A stretch of 16,561 nucleotides of DNA from Sulfurospirillaceae bacterium. GTDB lineage: Bacteria; Campylobacterota; Campylobacteria; Campylobacterales; Sulfurospirillaceae. The position numbers and the translations under genes are program-made. Positions 15,751 through 16,561 of the stretch are shown here, piece after piece; the first letter of the stretch is position 1, and each line of letters opens with the position of its first letter. The notes beneath the pieces are model-generated. The model saw nothing but the letters and a program-made list of their open reading frames with translations. It ran no database searches and was not told the DNA's origin. The DNA lies in assembly GCA_028705785.1 (NCBI GenBank), contig JAQWCT010000026.1:1-16561 (forward strand). The letters run 5' to 3'.

Positions 15751-16554
15751 ATGATGTCTAACCATAAACTACAAATACTTGGCTTGGGGCGTTGCATTAT
15801 AGGACATATGGCAAAATATGTTAATGAGCATACTGAGCTTATGGTAGATTTTCAACATCACTATTTGTTAAACTATGAAACTATCATCCACTCAAAAGTT
15901 ACATGTAAAGATATGGAAAACTTTAGCGAAATTGTATCTATGCCACGCCTTTATGATCAATGGTGTTGTTTAGACAATGTTGAAAAATACGATGTATGTG
16001 CGATAGAGATTTTTCCCTCGGCGCCACTTTATACCAATAATTTCAATCGACTATTTGCTTGTTTTGAGTCTTATACGGAACAATTAAAAGATGTTGGATT
16101 CAAGCCTTATGTAGGAAATACTAAGGATTACATCATTACTTTAGATAACTTGGTCAATAAAATTAGAAGTCGAAACAATACAATAAAAATTATCTTTGTA
16201 AATGGTGAATTAGCAAGGGAAGAGGATGGCAATTTCATTGGGTCTAATGACCTCTATAACATACTTGATACTTTAAAAAAATCAAACCTAGTAGAATATG
16301 ATTTTGTAAAGTTATTAGATATGAATAGCTTAATTGACACATTAGAAAAGAACAACCAGATGGTATTTGAAATGGCATTTCCTTATCTTTATTTACGAAG
16401 AATCAAAAAGAAAAATGCGTTGGTTGTGGCAAGGGATTGCAAACATGCGATACCAGAAGTAAGAAGGTCAATGCTTCAACTTTTTTTTGAATTAATTTAT
16501 TCATTAAAATTACCATTGATTGAAATAGAAACAATACATTTTGTGAAAATATAG
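15751..16554 (+). CDS. Protein of unknown function, possible degenerate SGNH-like
   Basis: A complete 267-residue protein that I do not recognise. It starts at ATG 15751 or, more likely, ATG 15754, since AAGG at 15743-15746 is 7 nt before the second and only 4 nt before the first. It opens with a strand-turn-helix, LQILGLGRCIIGHMAKYV (8-24). A buried strand, IKIIFVNGEL, lies in the middle, and RDCKHAIPEVRRSMLQLFFE near the end has an Asp229-x-x-His232 pair followed by a helix. This order faintly recalls SGNH hydrolases, but the block I serine is not evident (GRC instead of GDS), so either the family is different or the active site is lost. There is no signal peptide or membrane helix. It lies 6 nt after the third radical SAM gene, suggesting joint function. 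Base composition is somewhat less AT-rich than genes 8-14. Confidence 0.55.
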   Translation: MMSNHKLQILGLGRCIIGHMAKYVNEHTELMVDFQHHYLLNYETIIHSKVTCKDMENFSEIVSMPRLYDQWCCLDNVEKYDVCAIEIFPSAPLYTNNFNRLFACFESYTEQLKDVGFKPYVGNTKDYIITLDNLVNKIRSRNNTIKIIFVNGELAREEDGNFIGSNDLYNILDTLKKSNLVEYDFVKLLDMNSLIDTLEKNNQMVFEMAFPYLYLRRIKKKNALVVARDCKHAIPEVRRSMLQLFFELIYSLKLPLIEIETIHFVKI

Positions 16555-16561
16555 CGTGGTT

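Overview
The window looks like part of a surface-glycan or flagellin-glycosylation locus from a Campylobacterota (epsilonproteobacterial) genome, in the general range of Sulfurospirillum, Arcobacter or Sulfurimonas relatives. The basis is a pseudaminic acid synthase (PseI) at the left edge, AT-rich DNA, and gene families typical of Campylobacter-type sugar islands. I cannot name the species from sequence alone.

Everything lies on the + strand as one tightly packed run of 16 genes. Most neighbours overlap by 1-13 nt or are separated by fewer than 20 nt. The largest clear gap, about 40 nt, is itself the severed end of a gene. I see no promoter or terminator, so the transcription unit probably extends past both edges. 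No stretch over 300 nt lacks a gene, and I see no RNA gene, insertion sequence or CRISPR array.

Layout: (1) 1-1451, the 3' part of pseI and a GmhA-like sugar-phosphate isomerase. (2) 1453-5197, a CgeB-type glycosyltransferase, a split transketolase (TPP-binding and pyrimidine-binding halves as two genes) and a SAM methyltransferase. (3) 5210-8112, a twitch/SPASM-type radical SAM enzyme and a cobalamin-binding-domain radical SAM enzyme with a cysteine-rich tail. (4) 8105-11074, a short-chain dehydrogenase cut by an in-frame amber codon, a SAM methyltransferase and a sugar C-methyltransferase-like protein. (5) 11071-14687, a GT-B glycosyltransferase, an SGNH-type hydrolase or acyltransferase and a second CgeB-type glycosyltransferase. 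(6) 14680-16554, a third radical SAM protein whose N-terminal twitch domain can only be read from a non-standard ATA start, and an unrecognised protein.

Working model (inference): the transketolase halves and the SIS isomerase could build or remodel a long-chain sugar phosphate. The SDR, three methyltransferases and three radical SAM enzymes would tailor it or another sugar. Three glycosyltransferases and the SGNH protein would attach and decorate it, alongside pseudaminic acid. Three radical SAM enzymes of different architectures in one sugar operon is the most unusual feature. Base composition falls from ordinary at the left edge to very AT-rich in genes 8-14, suggesting a cassette acquired next to a resident pseudaminic acid locus.
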